Position numbers and translations under genes: made by a program | Source: Deltaproteobacteria bacterium | GTDB lineage: Bacteria; Desulfobacterota; Binatia; DP-6 | Length of the DNA: 8,348 nt | Direction: 5' to 3' | Assembly (NCBI GenBank): GCA_005879205.1 | Contig: VBLD01000110.1 | Location: 1 to 8,348 of the forward strand | Shown: piece after piece, positions 7,536-8,348 of the stretch | Numbering within the stretch: the first letter of the stretch is position 1 | Layout: the number at the start of each line of letters is the position of its first letter | Notes under the pieces: generated by a model | What the model saw: the letters and a program-made list of their open reading frames with translations, nothing else | Database searches by the model: none | Told to the model about the DNA's origin: nothing

Positions 7536-8348
7536 TTGGCCGACCCCGTCCCGGCGCCCGCCGCGCTCCGCTTCGACGACTCGCGGCTCTTCCGCGAGCT
7601 GCTCGGGCAGCACGACGAGCACCTGAAGACGCTCGAGCGCCAGGTCGGCGTCCGGATCGACGTCACCGACCAGACGCTCAGCCTGGCCGGCGACCCGCTC
7701 GAGACCGAGCTCGCGAGTCGCGTCCTCGTCCAGCTCTACGGCCTCCTCGAGCAGGGCTATCCGATCTACCCCGCGGACGTGGACTACGCGGTCCGCATCC
7801 TGTCGAGCGACCGGAACGCCAAGCTGCGCGACATCTTCCTCGACACGGTCTTCATCTCGGCGCACAAGCGCGTCATCACGCCGAAGAGCGTGGCGCAGAA
7901 GGCGTACATCGACGCCATCCGTGGCTTCGACATCGTCTTCGGCGTAGGGCCGGCGGGTACTGGGAAAACTTATCTAGCTATGGCGATGGCCATCGCGGAG
8001 CTCATGAAGAACAGCTTCAGCCGCATCATCCTGACGCGCCCCGCCGTCGAGGCGGGCGAGAAGCTCGGTTTCCTCCCCGGTGACCTCGCCGAGAAGGTGA
8101 ACCCCTACCTCCGGCCGCTCTACGACGCGCTCCACGACATGGTCGACTTCGACCGTGCCCGCAAGCTCGTCGAGCGCGGCACGATCGAGGTCGCGCCGCT
8201 CGCCTTCATGCGCGGCCGCACCCTGAACGACTCCTTCGTGATCCTCGACGAGGCGCAGAACACGACCACCGAGCAGATGAAGATGTTCCTGACCCGCCTC
8301 GGCTACGGCTCGAAGGCCGTCATCACGGGCGACGTCACGCAGGTGGAC
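7536..8348 (+). CDS. PhoH-family ATPase, YbeZ-like (3' end beyond window)
   Basis: 271 codons are visible, from a TTG start to the right edge, so the C-terminal part is missing. The N-terminal domain (about 10-90) resembles YbeZ, with LKTLERQVGVRIDV. The P-loop ATPase domain has Walker A GPAGTGKT (138-145), the family block TRPAVEAGEKLGFLPGD (168-184), NPYLRPLYDAL (189-199), MRGRTLNDSF (225-234), Walker B VILDEAQN (235-242) and KAVITGDVTQVD (260-271). It closely follows E. coli YbeZ. YbeZ-type PhoH proteins are cytosolic ATPases linked to YbeY and to RNA or ribosome metabolism; the biochemical role here is inferred. TTG 7536, 4 nt after the alaS stop, gives the natural N-terminus; GGGAG lies 11 nt upstream, a rather wide spacing. 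A run of A/T-ending codons covers the Walker A loop and stands out from the rest of the gene. The ybeY gene may lie downstream, outside the window. Confidence 0.95.
   Translation, partial: MADPVPAPAALRFDDSRLFRELLGQHDEHLKTLERQVGVRIDVTDQTLSLAGDPLETELASRVLVQLYGLLEQGYPIYPADVDYAVRILSSDRNAKLRDIFLDTVFISAHKRVITPKSVAQKAYIDAIRGFDIVFGVGPAGTGKTYLAMAMAIAELMKNSFSRIILTRPAVEAGEKLGFLPGDLAEKVNPYLRPLYDALHDMVDFDRARKLVERGTIEVAPLAFMRGRTLNDSFVILDEAQNTTTEQMKMFLTRLGYGSKAVITGDVTQVD

Overview
This is a GC-rich window of bacterial chromosome with densely packed genes and third codon positions dominated by G and C. I see no tRNA, rRNA, CRISPR array, transposase, integrase or attachment site, so it looks like ordinary chromosome and not an island. 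The proteins fit a high-GC environmental lineage near the former Deltaproteobacteria or a related soil phylum. That placement is an inference from composition and protein style, with low confidence.

Left part, minus strand (1-2456). Reading leftward from a divergent promoter near 2484 there are: a short-chain dehydrogenase of the DHRS11-like type; a small DUF4345-type membrane protein 6 nt behind it; a 141-nt gap; a 56-residue DUF1328/UPF0391 membrane peptide; and a secreted protein with at least four BON domains that runs off the left edge. The DUF1328-BON pairing recalls the ytjA/osmY neighbourhood of E. coli and suggests an envelope or osmotic stress module. The DUF1328 gene has a leader hairpin with its ribosome binding site in a bulge.

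Middle part, plus strand (2498-4802). Four tightly packed genes follow: a two-hotdog MaoC/hydratase-2 protein, a small proline-rich putative lipoprotein that lacks a normal start codon, a 64-residue protein of unknown function, and a crotonase-fold enzyme. The crotonase lacks both hydratase glutamates and carries the glutamate of Delta3,Delta2-enoyl-CoA isomerases. With the divergent dehydrogenase, this looks like acyl-CoA (beta-oxidation-like) metabolism. A TTGAC-N7-GTCAA inverted repeat lies between the two divergent units.

Right part, plus strand (4874-8348). alaS (complete alanyl-tRNA synthetase with aminoacylation, editing and C-Ala regions) is followed after 4 nt by a PhoH/YbeZ-type ATPase that runs off the right edge. 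alaS and the dehydrogenase both have a GTG start, no clear Shine-Dalgarno and a promoter-like pair placed so that transcription would begin at the GTG, which suggests leaderless mRNAs.

I found no clear new multi-gene system. The points most worth checking are the duplicated BON pair, the leader hairpin, the divergent operator candidate, the active site of the crotonase, and an A/T-ending codon island exactly on the PhoH Walker A loop.
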